Source: Rhizobium chutanense
GTDB taxonomy: Bacteria; Pseudomonadota; Alphaproteobacteria; Rhizobiales; Rhizobiaceae
Assembly: GCF_002531935.1 (NCBI RefSeq)
Contig: NZ_NWSV01000030.1
Location: 1-64,000, forward strand
Direction of reading: 5' to 3'
Length of the DNA stretch: 64,000 nucleotides
This document shows positions 1-8,347 of this stretch, one piece after another (within the stretch, counting starts at the first letter, position 1; each line of letters starts with the position of its first letter). The translations under genes and the position numbers were made by a program. The notes below the pieces were generated by a model. That model did no database searches, was not told the origin of the DNA, and saw only the letters and a program-made list of their open reading frames with translations.

Positions 1-1119
1 ACGTGCCGCTTCGACGGCGGCGTTGAGCGCCAAAAGATCGGTCTGGCGGGCGATTTCCTGGACGATGCCGATCTTTTGGGCGATCGTGCGCATGGCATCG
101 ACAGCACGCGTCACCGCTTCACCGCTCACCTCGGCATCCTTGGCCGACTGACGGGCGATCTTCTCAGTCTGGGCGGCATTGTCGGCATTCTGCTTGATGT
201 TGGCCGCCATCTGCTCCATCGAGGCGGAAGCCTCTTCGGCGGAAGCTGCCTGTTCGCTGGCGCCCTGCGACACCTGTTCCGAGCTTGACGAAAGTTCCTG
301 GCTGCCCGAAGAGACATTGTCGGCGGCCGACAAGGCGTCGGCAACAACACCGCGCAGGCGTTCGATCATCGTGTTGACGTTGCCCAGAAGCTCGCCGATT
401 TCGTCGTGGCTGGTGATCTCGGCCATCTTCGTCAGATCGCCTTCGGAGACTTCGCGAACCACGGTGTTGGCGCGGCCAAGGCCCTTGCTGATTGTGTTGG
501 CGATCCAGAAAGCGGTGAGAGCCGCGATCAGCAGGGCGGCGGCGGCGACCGCAACCATCGTCGTGCGCGTCGTCTCGTACTGGTTCTGAGCGCCGTCGTC
601 GGCAGCCTTCATACGCTGCTTTTCAAGGGCCAGAATTTCGCTGAGCGTCGAGTCGATGTCATTGGCGGCGGCCCGCGCCGTGGTGACGGAAATGGTATTC
701 GCGCCTTCGGTATTGCCGGCCTTGACGAAGTCGCGAATCTGATCGTCGGCGGCATCGAAGGTCTTGGAAAGTTCGGCGATGCGCGCCCAGCGCGCCTTGC
801 CCTCTTCCGTTGCCAGCGCCAGCACCTGGCTGAACGCACTGGCGAAGTCCTTGCGCGCCTGATCGCCCTTCGCGATCGCGCGGGTCGTCTCGTCTGCGCT
901 GCGCGCCGTGAGCAGGTTCTTCTGCTGGCGGATCGCCTCGAGCTGAGCAATATTGATCTGCTGCGCGAGATCGAGCCGGGCTGCCGGGCCGGCAAGAAGC
1001 CTGTCGATCGTGTTATTCAGCGATCCGAGGCTGAAGACACCGTAAGCGGCGGTGCCCACGAGCATCAGAATGATGAAGGTGAACGCCGTCACCAGTTTCG
1101 TCTTGATTGTCAGTCGCAT
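1..1119 (-). CDS. Methyl-accepting chemotaxis protein, 3' end outside the window
   Basis: This is the N-terminal 373 residues of a transmembrane chemoreceptor; the gene continues past the left edge. The start codon (1117-1119) opens with MRLTIKTKLVTAFTF, followed by a first membrane segment, a helical periplasmic domain of about 170 residues and a second membrane segment (MVAVAAAALLIAALTAFWIA). A HAMP-like linker (GDLTKMAEITSHDEIGEL) and the start of the cytoplasmic coiled coil follow. The visible part ends in the conserved signalling hairpin (QTDLLALNAAVEAAR), so the kinase-control tip is intact. It lies 31 bp after cheW in the same direction and is very probably in the same operon, which suggests a receptor dedicated to this CheA/CheW set. 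The ligand cannot be deduced. Methyltransferase and methylesterase genes, if present in the cluster, would lie beyond the edge. Confidence 0.95.
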   Translation of the reverse strand, partial: MRLTIKTKLVTAFTFIILMLVGTAAYGVFSLGSLNNTIDRLLAGPAARLDLAQQINIAQLEAIRQQKNLLTARSADETTRAIAKGDQARKDFASAFSQVLALATEEGKARWARIAELSKTFDAADDQIRDFVKAGNTEGANTISVTTARAAANDIDSTLSEILALEKQRMKAADDGAQNQYETTRTTMVAVAAAALLIAALTAFWIANTISKGLGRANTVVREVSEGDLTKMAEITSHDEIGELLGNVNTMIERLRGVVADALSAADNVSSGSQELSSSSEQVSQGASEQAASAEEASASMEQMAANIKQNADNAAQTEKIARQSAKDAEVSGEAVTRAVDAMRTIAQKIGIVQEIARQTDLLALNAAVEAAR

Positions 1120-1150
1120 CGTCAAACCCCCATGTTGACTTCATGCAGCG

Positions 1151-1660
1151 TCAAGTGACGGCACGCGTTGGATTGTGCCGCGATGAAAAAATCGCCTGCA
1201 GATTGGGGAGAATGATGAACTCTCCACCCCTCTTCACCAGGCAGTTGATGTAGTCGGCGCGCCACCGCATGCCGACGCTCGGCGGCGCCTCGCTCGCGGA
1301 TTTTGCCAGCGTCGTCACCTCGTTCACCTTGTCGGTTCTAAGCCCGACGAGCGTCCGCTCGCCCTGCAGATCGATCTCGATGACGATGAAGCGGCTGTCG
1401 ATCGTGGCCTCCGCCGCCTCCATCCCGAAGGCAAGACGCAGGTCGGCGAGCGGAATGACCTTGCCGCGGAAATTGATGACGCTGGCGACGAAAGGCTGGC
1501 TTCCCGGCACCGCGGTCTCCGGAAGCAGGTCCAGGATTTCCTGGACGATGACCGCTTCCAGCGCGAAAGTTTCGCCGTTGAGATCGAAGGTCAGTACCTC
1601 GACTTCCTCGGCATAGCTCCAATGATTGTCGAATCGTTCGGCTGTTGCTGCTGCACTCAT
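1151..1660 (-). CDS. cheW: CheW chemotaxis coupling protein
   Basis: A 169-residue single-domain CheW protein that links chemoreceptors to the CheA kinase at the inner face of the membrane. After about 18 non-conserved residues it shows the typical beta-barrel core: LTFDLNGETFAL, then VQEILDLLPETAVPG, FVASVINFRGKVIPLADLR and FIVIEIDLQGERTLVGL. Its start overlaps the cheA stop by 4 bp (ATGA), so translation is likely coupled to the kinase. Length and motif order fit the family, and no missing core element was seen. It could serve receptors other than the adjacent MCP, because rhizobia usually carry many receptors. Confidence 0.95.
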   Translation of the reverse strand: MSAAATAERFDNHWSYAEEVEVLTFDLNGETFALEAVIVQEILDLLPETAVPGSQPFVASVINFRGKVIPLADLRLAFGMEAAEATIDSRFIVIEIDLQGERTLVGLRTDKVNEVTTLAKSASEAPPSVGMRWRADYINCLVKRGGEFIILPNLQAIFSSRHNPTRAVT

Positions 1661-3708
1661 CCTGCTACCCGCAATTGCGCCTCCTGCTGCTGACCCGCGG
1701 CAACCAGATGCCCGACGTCGAGAATGAGGGCGACGCTGCCGTCGCCGAGAATTGTCGCGCCCGAAAAGGCCGCCACGTCGTTGTGCAGTTTCGACATCGA
1801 CTTGATCACCGTCTGATGGTCGCCGATGATCTGGTCGACGACGAGGCCGACGCGCTCCGTGCCTGTGGAGATGACAACGACCTTCTGATGCACATCCGGC
1901 TTGGTGCCGGTGCGGAACAGGTCGCGCAGGCGCAGGAACGGCACCAGGCTGTCACGCAGCGAGATAAAGCTGCGGCCGCGCGAACGCAGATCCTCCTCCA
2001 GCGACAGTTCGAGGCATTCCTCGACCGCCGAGAGCGGGATGACGTAGCGGCCGGAACCGACACGCACCAGCAGCCCATCGATGATGGCAAGCGTCAGCGG
2101 GATGCGCAGCGACACTTCCGAACCCTGTCCCGGCACGCTGACGATATCGATTGCGCCGCGAAGCTCTTCGACCGTCTTCTTGACCACGTCCATACCGACG
2201 CCGCGGCCGGACAGATTGGTGATCGCCGCGGCGGTCGAAAAGCCCGGAGCGAAGATCAGTTGCAGCAGCTCGGAATCGGAAAGAGGCTGGCCGGGATGGA
2301 TGAGGCCGGAAGATTCCGCCTTGGCGCGAACACGTTCGCGATTGATGCCGCGGCCATCGTCCTTGATCGAGATAATCACTTCGCCGCCGGCTTGGCGGGC
2401 CGAAAGCGTTACGGTGCCGGCTTCGGTCTTGCCGGCGGCGAGACGGTCGCCAGGCATCTCGAGGCCATGATCGATGGAGTTGCGCACCAAGTGCACCAGC
2501 GGATCGGCCAGCCGCTCGATAACCGTCTTGTCGACTTCGGTGGTCTCCCCCTCCATCACCAGTTCGATCACCTTGCCGGTCTCACGGGCGAGATCGTGGA
2601 CGAGGCGGCGGAAACGGGAGAAGAGGGTTGCGACCGGCACCATGCGCAGCACCATCATCGTGTCGCGCAATTCACCGGAGAGGCGCTCGATTTCTTCCGA
2701 GACGGAGCGCAGCGCGATATCGGTGCTGGCGCTGGCGAGCTGGCTGAGCCGCGATTGCGCGATGACAAGCTCGCCGACACGGTCCATCAGTTCGTCGAGA
2801 CGCTCGGCCGGAACGCGGACATTCTCGGCCGACTTCGCCTGGCTGGCTGGCGCGGACGCCTCGCGCCTGGCCGGAACCGCCTCGACGGGACGGAACTGCG
2901 GAACGGCAGCCGGCGGAACCGGCACCGCCGATACTGCGGCGATGGGAGCAGGTGTCGGCTTTGCTTCGACCGGAGCGGCGGTTGCCGCTGCCGCATCGCC
3001 GATTTCCTCGACGCTGAGTTCCATATCGTCGAGCACGAAGATGAAGACGTCGTCGATCGCCGAGCGATCCTGCTCGCTCACCAGCGTCACATCCCAGGAA
3101 ATGTGGAGTTCCGTCGGAGTGAGCTCGTCGAGAGACGGAATGGCCGATGTGTTGGCGCGCACCGTGCATTCGCCGAGATCGCGCAGTTCGTCCAGCAGGC
3201 CGAGTGGATTGGTACCGTTGGCCATCGAATTGGCCGGCAGGCTGAAGCGAATGCGCCAGCTGTTCTTTTTCTTTGCCGGGGCTTCGCCTATGGCCGCGGG
3301 GGCGGCAACTATCGCCACCGCCGGCGCGGGCGCCTTGCCGCCGACGGCCAACTGCAGCTGCGCCAGAAGTTTCTGGCCGGTATCGCCATGATCGGCGTCC
3401 GGCTGGTCGACGAGGGCGCGCATGTGGTCCTGGGTGGCGAGAACGGCGGCGACCAGCTCGCTTGTCGCCGCGACCTCTCCTTTGCGGACGCGGTCGAAGG
3501 CCGTTTCGCAATGATGAGTGAAGGCGGCGAGCGCCTCGAAGCCGAACATCGCGCCGGAGCCCTTGAGCGTGTGCAGCCCGCGGAACACGGCATCGACGAG
3601 GTCCTTGTTGTCGAGCTCGTGGGTCAGATCGAGAAGACCGGCCTCGATCGTTTCGAGGCATTCGGCTGCTTCCATGCGGAATACGGCGACCGGATCGAGC
3701 GTACTCAT
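1657..3708 (-). CDS. cheA: CheA sensor histidine kinase
   Basis: The central kinase of the chemotaxis system, 683 residues, cytoplasmic. The N-terminal HPt domain carries the phospho-accepting His46 in LHTLKGSG. Residues of roughly 150-250 form a linker/regulatory region beginning KKKNSWRIRFSLPA. An Ala/Pro-rich stretch leads to the dimerisation helix (VPAERLDELMDRVGELVIAQ), the HATPase domain with N box (LVHLVRNSIDHGLE), G1 (DDGRGINRERV) and G2 (GRGVGMDVVKKTVEELRG), and a C-terminal CheW-like domain (LLVRVGSGRYVIPLSAVEE). All catalytic boxes are present. It overlaps cheY upstream and cheW downstream by 4 bp each, consistent with one transcript. A long ORF on the opposite strand is a codon-bias shadow. 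Confidence 0.97.
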   Translation of the reverse strand: MSTLDPVAVFRMEAAECLETIEAGLLDLTHELDNKDLVDAVFRGLHTLKGSGAMFGFEALAAFTHHCETAFDRVRKGEVAATSELVAAVLATQDHMRALVDQPDADHGDTGQKLLAQLQLAVGGKAPAPAVAIVAAPAAIGEAPAKKKNSWRIRFSLPANSMANGTNPLGLLDELRDLGECTVRANTSAIPSLDELTPTELHISWDVTLVSEQDRSAIDDVFIFVLDDMELSVEEIGDAAAATAAPVEAKPTPAPIAAVSAVPVPPAAVPQFRPVEAVPARREASAPASQAKSAENVRVPAERLDELMDRVGELVIAQSRLSQLASASTDIALRSVSEEIERLSGELRDTMMVLRMVPVATLFSRFRRLVHDLARETGKVIELVMEGETTEVDKTVIERLADPLVHLVRNSIDHGLEMPGDRLAAGKTEAGTVTLSARQAGGEVIISIKDDGRGINRERVRAKAESSGLIHPGQPLSDSELLQLIFAPGFSTAAAITNLSGRGVGMDVVKKTVEELRGAIDIVSVPGQGSEVSLRIPLTLAIIDGLLVRVGSGRYVIPLSAVEECLELSLEEDLRSRGRSFISLRDSLVPFLRLRDLFRTGTKPDVHQKVVVISTGTERVGLVVDQIIGDHQTVIKSMSKLHNDVAAFSGATILGDGSVALILDVGHLVAAGQQQEAQLRVAG

Positions 3709-4073
3709 CTTCCGAGGACCTTTTTGACGATCTTCACCAGATTTTCCGGATCGAAGGGCTTGGTCAGCCAGCCCGTTGCACCCGCGGCCTTGGCGCGAGC
3801 CTTGAGATCGGCATCGGATTCCGTCGTCAGGAAGATGATCGGAACACCGGCCTGGGCCGGCAGCTTGCGCAATTCCTCGATCATCGTCAGCCCGTCCATA
3901 ACAGGCATGTTGAGATCGGTCACAATCAGATCGAAGCTGCTGCTCTTGGCCTTCGCGAGGCCTTCGGCCCCATCGGCGGCCTCGGTGACGCTGTAACCGG
4001 CATTCGACAGCGTGACCTTGGTGGTCAGGCGGATGCTGGCGGAATCGTCAACAGTCAGGATATTTGCACTCAT
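3705..4073 (-). CDS. cheY: CheY-type single-domain response regulator
   Basis: A 122-residue receiver domain with no output domain. The acidic pair is D9-D10 (LTVDDSAS), the phosphorylation site is D53 (VTDLNMPVMDG), the Thr of the switch is in IIFLTTESD, and the conserved lysine is in LTKPFDPENL. It should be phosphorylated by the CheA encoded directly downstream, with which it overlaps by 4 bp. Whether it talks to the flagellar motor or acts as a phosphate sink is not readable from sequence, since rhizobia commonly have both kinds. Confidence 0.95.
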   Translation of the reverse strand: MSANILTVDDSASIRLTTKVTLSNAGYSVTEAADGAEGLAKAKSSSFDLIVTDLNMPVMDGLTMIEELRKLPAQAGVPIIFLTTESDADLKARAKAAGATGWLTKPFDPENLVKIVKKVLGR

Positions 4074-4399
4074 AACGCTACCTCTTTATGCAACCAGAAC
4101 TTGGCATCTTCTTGATCGAAGGATTCGATGAAACCTGCGCGCTCAAGTACCTTCAGGACCGAGCCGCGAGCAGGCGTAGAAAGTTTGAATGTCTTTCCGT
4201 CAGATTTTGCTTGGCGGCGCGATGACTCTATGAGTTGAACGAAACTCAGATCCGCTTCCGCACTTTCGGGAATGTCGACAACGATCGTATCACGACCCTG
4301 AAATGCATCAGAAAACTTTGAATATAGTTCGGATACGGAGCGAATACTCAGCACATCCGGCAGATTTATAGATTCGTGATATTGTTTAGGAGTATCCAA
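4070..4399 (-). CDS. STAS-domain protein at the head of the che operon (TTG start)
   Basis: A 109-residue protein with a SpoIIAA/STAS-like pattern: a hydrophobic strand and helix around LSIRSVSELYSKFSDAF, a strand DTIVVDIPESAEADLSFVQL, and the C-terminal GSVLKVLERAGF. The longest reading frame reaches 4525, but a TTG at 4397-4399 has a strong GAGGAGG ribosome binding site 5 nt upstream. The extra 42 residues before it contain nothing conserved and overlap AT-rich leader, so I take TTG as the start. Its stop overlaps the cheY start by 4 bp. Small STAS proteins at this position are seen in other alphaproteobacterial che clusters; the role is unproven. Confidence 0.82.
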   Translation of the reverse strand: MDTPKQYHESINLPDVLSIRSVSELYSKFSDAFQGRDTIVVDIPESAEADLSFVQLIESSRRQAKSDGKTFKLSTPARGSVLKVLERAGFIESFDQEDAKFWLHKEVAL

Positions 4400-4738
4400 C
4401 GCAGCCTCCTCGGCCAGAGAAATACTTGATGACCCTAAAAGGACTCTCACGGCAGCGTTAATGCAGGGTAAACAGCGGTTGTATGAAACTACCGTATAAC
4501 GAGTCTCGAGACTCCCAATTCTCATGGGGAATAAGTTGTATTATTCTCTCAGAATTTAGAAATAAATAAAATAAAAGCAACAAGTTAAGCAATATTAACC
4601 ATTACAGGACCCGGCACGGCACCCCGTCCACATCTTTCGTTAATCACAACGCTGACGAGTCCGGCGCGTTTACCGGACGTTTCCATCCTGCCCGTAGAAA
4701 TAGAGTCAGATTAGCCTGTGTTTTAAGAAAAGGTACAA
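4400..4738. promoter_or_regulatory. AT-rich divergent promoter region of the che operon
   Basis: This 339-bp gap separates the STAS-led che operon (minus) from the divergent 581-residue protein (plus). It is markedly richer in A and T than the rest of the window, especially 4541-4600. It holds a perfect 14-bp palindrome, GAGTCTCGAGACTC, at 4501-4514, which is a candidate operator. No clear sigma-70 or sigma-54 consensus could be placed with confidence. The plus-strand gene has a purine-rich AAAAGG about 6 nt before its ATG. Confidence 0.5.
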
Positions 4739-6484
4739 ATGTTGGCACACGCTCTGGTATCGCCGAACGCTGCAGCCTACACATCCGGGCGGGACATCGG
4801 CCGGACCCTGGAATCCGCCCGCAGCCGGGTCGAGGAACGTTTTCTCGAAGGCGGCACGGTGCTGCTCTCGGTGATGGATGTCCTCAACCGCCTGCTGAAC
4901 TCTCTCGAGGGCGTCAGCGCGGCGCTCGACAATGGAGAGTCGAGCGATACCGGCGCCGACCTCCGTGCCACGGTGGAGAGCCTGACGGCGCTGCCGGTCA
5001 TCGAGGAAAATCGTCAGCAGGCACTCGTCTCGCTGGCGCAGACCGGCAGGGAGCTGCGCAAATACGTCTCCGACATGCAGGAGACGATGCGTTATCTCAG
5101 AACCTTCGCCGTCACCGTGAAGATCACCGGCGCCGGCCTTCCTGAATTCGCCGGCTTCGCACAGGAGATTCTCGAACGAATCTATTCCGGCACCGATGAG
5201 GTCAACCGGTTCGCCACCCATCTCGACAGCCTCGACAAGGAGGTCAAACTCGCTGCCTCCTTCGGCGCCAGTGTCTCCAGGGGCTATGCCGACACCGTTC
5301 CGGCCGTCGCCGCCGCCCTGCGCGACGATGCCGCCAAGATCGCCCAACACCGCAAACATCTCGGCGTCGTCGCCCGCGAGGTCGGTGCGATTGCCCGCGG
5401 CGTCCAGAGCAAGGTTGCCTCGACGCTCTCTGCCCTGCAGATCGGCGATATCACCCGCCAGCGCATCGAGCATGTGCAGGCCACCCTTTCGCTGCTTGAG
5501 GAATTCTTTGCCGGCGAAGACGGCGCAAAGCTCGATGCCGGTGCCCGCAAGCGCCTGCAGAACGTCATCCACCATCTGACCGCAGCGCAGATGAGCGATA
5601 TGTGCGCCAATTTCCAGCGGGATTCGGAAAATGTCGTCACGACGATCGCCAGTTTCGATCACGACATGCGGGAGATCCTCAAGCTGCGCGACCAGATGAG
5701 CGGTGAGAGCGGTGAAGCCGGCGGGAACTTCATGCGGGCTCTGGAATCCAGCGTTTCTGCCGCCCACGAAATCGTCCAGCAGGTCGACACGGCAAGCCGC
5801 CAGGCCAACCAGGTGAGCCAATCGACATCAGGTACGGCCGCCAAGCTTTCCGAAGCGATCGCCAACATCCGCGCCGTCAAGACCGACATTCATTACATGG
5901 CCCTGAACACCAACCTGCGCTGCAGCCGCCTCGGCGAGGAAGGCAGGTCGATCAACGTCGTTACTGCCGAGCTGCGCATCTTCGCCGGCAAGCTCGATGA
6001 ATCCGCCGACGCCATCGACACCGGCCTGCCGGCGCTCGAAGCCGCGGCCGGGCGCGTTGCCCCCGTCTCCGACGTCGGCACCGGCGGCCTGGGGGAAAGC
6101 CTGACGTCGGCCGTCGGCAACATCCGCTCAGCGGCCAACATGATGGAAAACGAACTGAAGGTGCTCGCCGAGAACGGTCGTGAGGTGGCCACCAAGATCA
6201 GCCTGCTGATCGGCAAACTCGATTTTCAGCGCGATCTCGGTGAGGTCTTTGCCCGTTGCGCCGATCTGCTGGAAAGCGCCGCCGGCACCGAGCTCGCCGA
6301 TATCTCCGATCTCGCCGAGGCAATCGCCCCGCTCGACCGCAAGATCTTCAAGGCCTACACGATGGTCCAGGAGCGCAACATCCATCGCGACATCTTCCCG
6401 GCAAACGACGACAGCACGCCCGTCCCCGCCGAGACCGCCAAAGCCGAAAGCGACGAGGACCTTTTCGCCGACGCGCTTTTTTAA
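4739..6484 (+). CDS. Soluble MCP-like coiled-coil protein with decayed signalling tip
   Basis: A 581-residue protein without signal peptide or membrane segment, almost wholly helical with long heptad-rich stretches. Around residues 384-420 it carries a recognisable but altered chemoreceptor hairpin: MALNTNLRCSRLGEEGRS followed by INVVTAELR and FAGKLDESA. In true receptors this reads like QTNLLALNAAIEAARAGE...GFAVVA.EVR. Here the Gln of the tip and the Ala/Glu pattern are lost but the spacing is kept. An earlier element LQIGDITRQRIEHV (about residues 230-245) resembles a motif found in other chemotaxis-associated helical proteins. The gene is divergent from the che operon and is probably functionally tied to it. 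I would not call it a functional receptor; an accessory or scaffold role is an inference. Confidence 0.8.
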   Translation: MLAHALVSPNAAAYTSGRDIGRTLESARSRVEERFLEGGTVLLSVMDVLNRLLNSLEGVSAALDNGESSDTGADLRATVESLTALPVIEENRQQALVSLAQTGRELRKYVSDMQETMRYLRTFAVTVKITGAGLPEFAGFAQEILERIYSGTDEVNRFATHLDSLDKEVKLAASFGASVSRGYADTVPAVAAALRDDAAKIAQHRKHLGVVAREVGAIARGVQSKVASTLSALQIGDITRQRIEHVQATLSLLEEFFAGEDGAKLDAGARKRLQNVIHHLTAAQMSDMCANFQRDSENVVTTIASFDHDMREILKLRDQMSGESGEAGGNFMRALESSVSAAHEIVQQVDTASRQANQVSQSTSGTAAKLSEAIANIRAVKTDIHYMALNTNLRCSRLGEEGRSINVVTAELRIFAGKLDESADAIDTGLPALEAAAGRVAPVSDVGTGGLGESLTSAVGNIRSAANMMENELKVLAENGREVATKISLLIGKLDFQRDLGEVFARCADLLESAAGTELADISDLAEAIAPLDRKIFKAYTMVQERNIHRDIFPANDDSTPVPAETAKAESDEDLFADALF

Positions 6485-6493
6485 AAGCGCCCG

Positions 6494-7576
6494 CTATCGC
6501 CGCCGGAACTTGTTGGCGGCCTCGATTGCCGCCTTCTGCTGGTCGTCCTCGATGCCGAGGTAAAAATCCTCGAGCGACGGATCGGCAAGCCCGGCCCGGC
6601 GTGACAGCACATACCACTTCGCCGCCTCGACCGGGTCGGGCGGCGTGCCGATGGCGTTGATATAGAGATGGGCGAGCTTGTTCTGTGCAGCGACATTGCC
6701 GCCATTGGCGGCAAGTTTCAGCCATTCGAAGCCCTTGACGTAATCCCTCGGCCCGCCGACGCCATTGACGAGCCAGATGCCGAGATCGAGCTGAGCCGTG
6801 TCGAAGCCGGCGCGCGCGGCGCGCGCCATCCACTCCCGGGCGAGCTGCTTCTTTTCCTCCGGCAAGTCCTTCAGCGTCTCATAGATCTGCGCTACGGCAT
6901 ATTGCGAATCGGCAATGCCCTGCTCGGCCGATTTCTCGTAGAACGGCAGTGCGAGCTTCAGTCCCTTCTCGCCGGGATTGTCGGCGACGAGGAGCTGCGC
7001 CCAGTTGAATTCCGCCGAAGGATTGCCGGCCTCGGCCGCCTTGTGCATGTAGTCGTCGGCCTTGGCCTTATCGCGCGGGACGCCCTCGCCTTCCATCAGC
7101 ATCAGCGCATATTTGAACATTGCCGCCGCATCGCCGCCTTCGGCCGCCTTGCCGTACCAGAAGGCCGCATTCTTCACGTCCTTCTTGACGCCAAGACCCT
7201 GCGAGAGAATCTCGCCGATCAACGTCTGCGCCGCGGCATCGCCGAGTTGGGCGCGCGGCAGCGCCTTGTCCATTGCCGTCAGGTAGTAACCGCGCTGGAA
7301 GGCGCCGTAAGCCTCGTCGACAGGTCCCTTGTAATCCTTTTCCGGCGGCAGGTCCGGCAGCTTCGCACCCATGCGATCGAACACACCGACACCATCGGAG
7401 GGCCGCACCACCGGGCCGGAGGGCCGGTCGGTGCGGAAAGTCGAAGTCGGTCCCGAGCTTGGCTGGTTTATGACGCTATCGGTTGCTTGCGCCAAGGCGA
7501 CATCCGGCCCGGCCGCTACGAGGGTGGCCATGCTGGCAAGGACAAATTTCAACTGGCGGGCGGTCTGGATCGGCAT
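6494..7576 (-). CDS. Secreted Sel1-like (TPR) repeat protein
   Basis: The longest ORF starts at 7618, inside the upstream gene, but the Met at 7574-7576 begins a clean signal peptide (MPIQTARQLKFVLASMATLV ending near ALAQA), giving 360 residues exported to the periplasm. After a Pro/Thr-rich region it contains at least six Sel1-type repeats of about 36 residues, for example AAFWYGKAAEGGDAAAMFKY, MHKAAEAGNPSAEFNWAQLL and WLKLAANGGNVAAQNKLAHL. Such proteins are protein-protein adaptors; the partner is unknown. It ends 9 bp from the convergent chemotaxis-like gene. It overlaps nothing if started at 7576, which leaves a 10-bp gap after the ThiE-like gene. Confidence 0.88.
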   Translation of the reverse strand: MPIQTARQLKFVLASMATLVAAGPDVALAQATDSVINQPSSGPTSTFRTDRPSGPVVRPSDGVGVFDRMGAKLPDLPPEKDYKGPVDEAYGAFQRGYYLTAMDKALPRAQLGDAAAQTLIGEILSQGLGVKKDVKNAAFWYGKAAEGGDAAAMFKYALMLMEGEGVPRDKAKADDYMHKAAEAGNPSAEFNWAQLLVADNPGEKGLKLALPFYEKSAEQGIADSQYAVAQIYETLKDLPEEKKQLAREWMARAARAGFDTAQLDLGIWLVNGVGGPRDYVKGFEWLKLAANGGNVAAQNKLAHLYINAIGTPPDPVEAAKWYVLSRRAGLADPSLEDFYLGIEDDQQKAAIEAANKFRRR

Positions 7577-7586
7577 GAGCGCGATT

Positions 7587-8240
7587 TCAATCCTCAAACC
7601 GTGGCGCTTTTTCGTCAAGCAACGCGTTGATTTCGGCGACGATAGATGGCGCCCGGGCGGGCTCGCCGAAGACCGCCAGCCGCAACGCCACGAACTCCGC
7701 TCCGGTCTCCGCGACGGCGAGCGCCGAGGCCGGATCGGTGCCGCCCATGACGATGCAGGGGATCTCGATCATCGAGGCCCACCATTCGCCGAGCGCAAGG
7801 TTCTTCGGATGCGCCTCGGGCTTGATATCGCCGTCGAGCTTGCCGAAGAAGATATAGTCCGGCCTGACTTCGCCGATCTCGAGCGCTTTGTGACGGTCGG
7901 CTGCGTTGCCGCCGCCGACGATCAGTTTCGGCGCGTGTTTGTCCATCGCTTCCGAAAGCGCCTCCGCATTGCCGGAAATATGCAGGCCATCGGCCTTCGC
8001 CCGGCCTGCAACACGACTGTCGCCTGATATCAGCGCCGCCGCTCCGGCATCCTGGATCAGCGGCACCAACTTCTCCGCATGTTTCTGGAAGGTGCCGTCG
8101 TCGAGCCCATATTGCGGCACGATCACCGAGGCGACATCGCCGCCCTTCAGCGCGTCGGCAACGATCCTCGCCTGTTCATCGGCATCGGCAATATCGGGTG
8201 CGATGAGCACAAGGCGGCAGCGGTTTTCCGGTTCGGTCAT
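7587..8240 (-). CDS. ThiE-like thiamine phosphate synthase family protein
   Basis: A 217-residue TIM-barrel protein of the ThiE/TenI type. Recognisable elements are GLHISGNAEAL (phosphate-loop side), a VRPDYIFFGKL strand equivalent to the DYIGVGP region of ThiE, IPCIVMGGTDPASALAVAETGAEFVAL, and a C-terminal LFGEP-like AVFGEPARAP. True ThiE catalyses joining of HMP-PP and HET-P in the cytoplasm. Several canonical ThiE residues are changed here (FFGKL instead of GxGP), so a diverged paralogue is more likely than the housekeeping enzyme. It is immediately upstream of the Sel1 protein on the same strand. Confidence 0.78.
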   Translation of the reverse strand: MTEPENRCRLVLIAPDIADADEQARIVADALKGGDVASVIVPQYGLDDGTFQKHAEKLVPLIQDAGAAALISGDSRVAGRAKADGLHISGNAEALSEAMDKHAPKLIVGGGNAADRHKALEIGEVRPDYIFFGKLDGDIKPEAHPKNLALGEWWASMIEIPCIVMGGTDPASALAVAETGAEFVALRLAVFGEPARAPSIVAEINALLDEKAPRFED

Positions 8241-8347
8241 GAGGTCTTTCCGTTTCCTGCGAATTCCCCCTCGAAATGAGGGAACCGCACTCGTTTTGTG
8301 TGAGTAGTTCCGTTAGACGAGGCTTGCAAGAGGAGGACGTCGAAAGC

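Noticed and set aside
1645..3996. Plus-strand open frame of 783 codons opposite cheA and cheY
   Set aside because: Same shadow effect; its composition is Arg/His/Asp-rich and the minus strand carries intact CheA and CheY.
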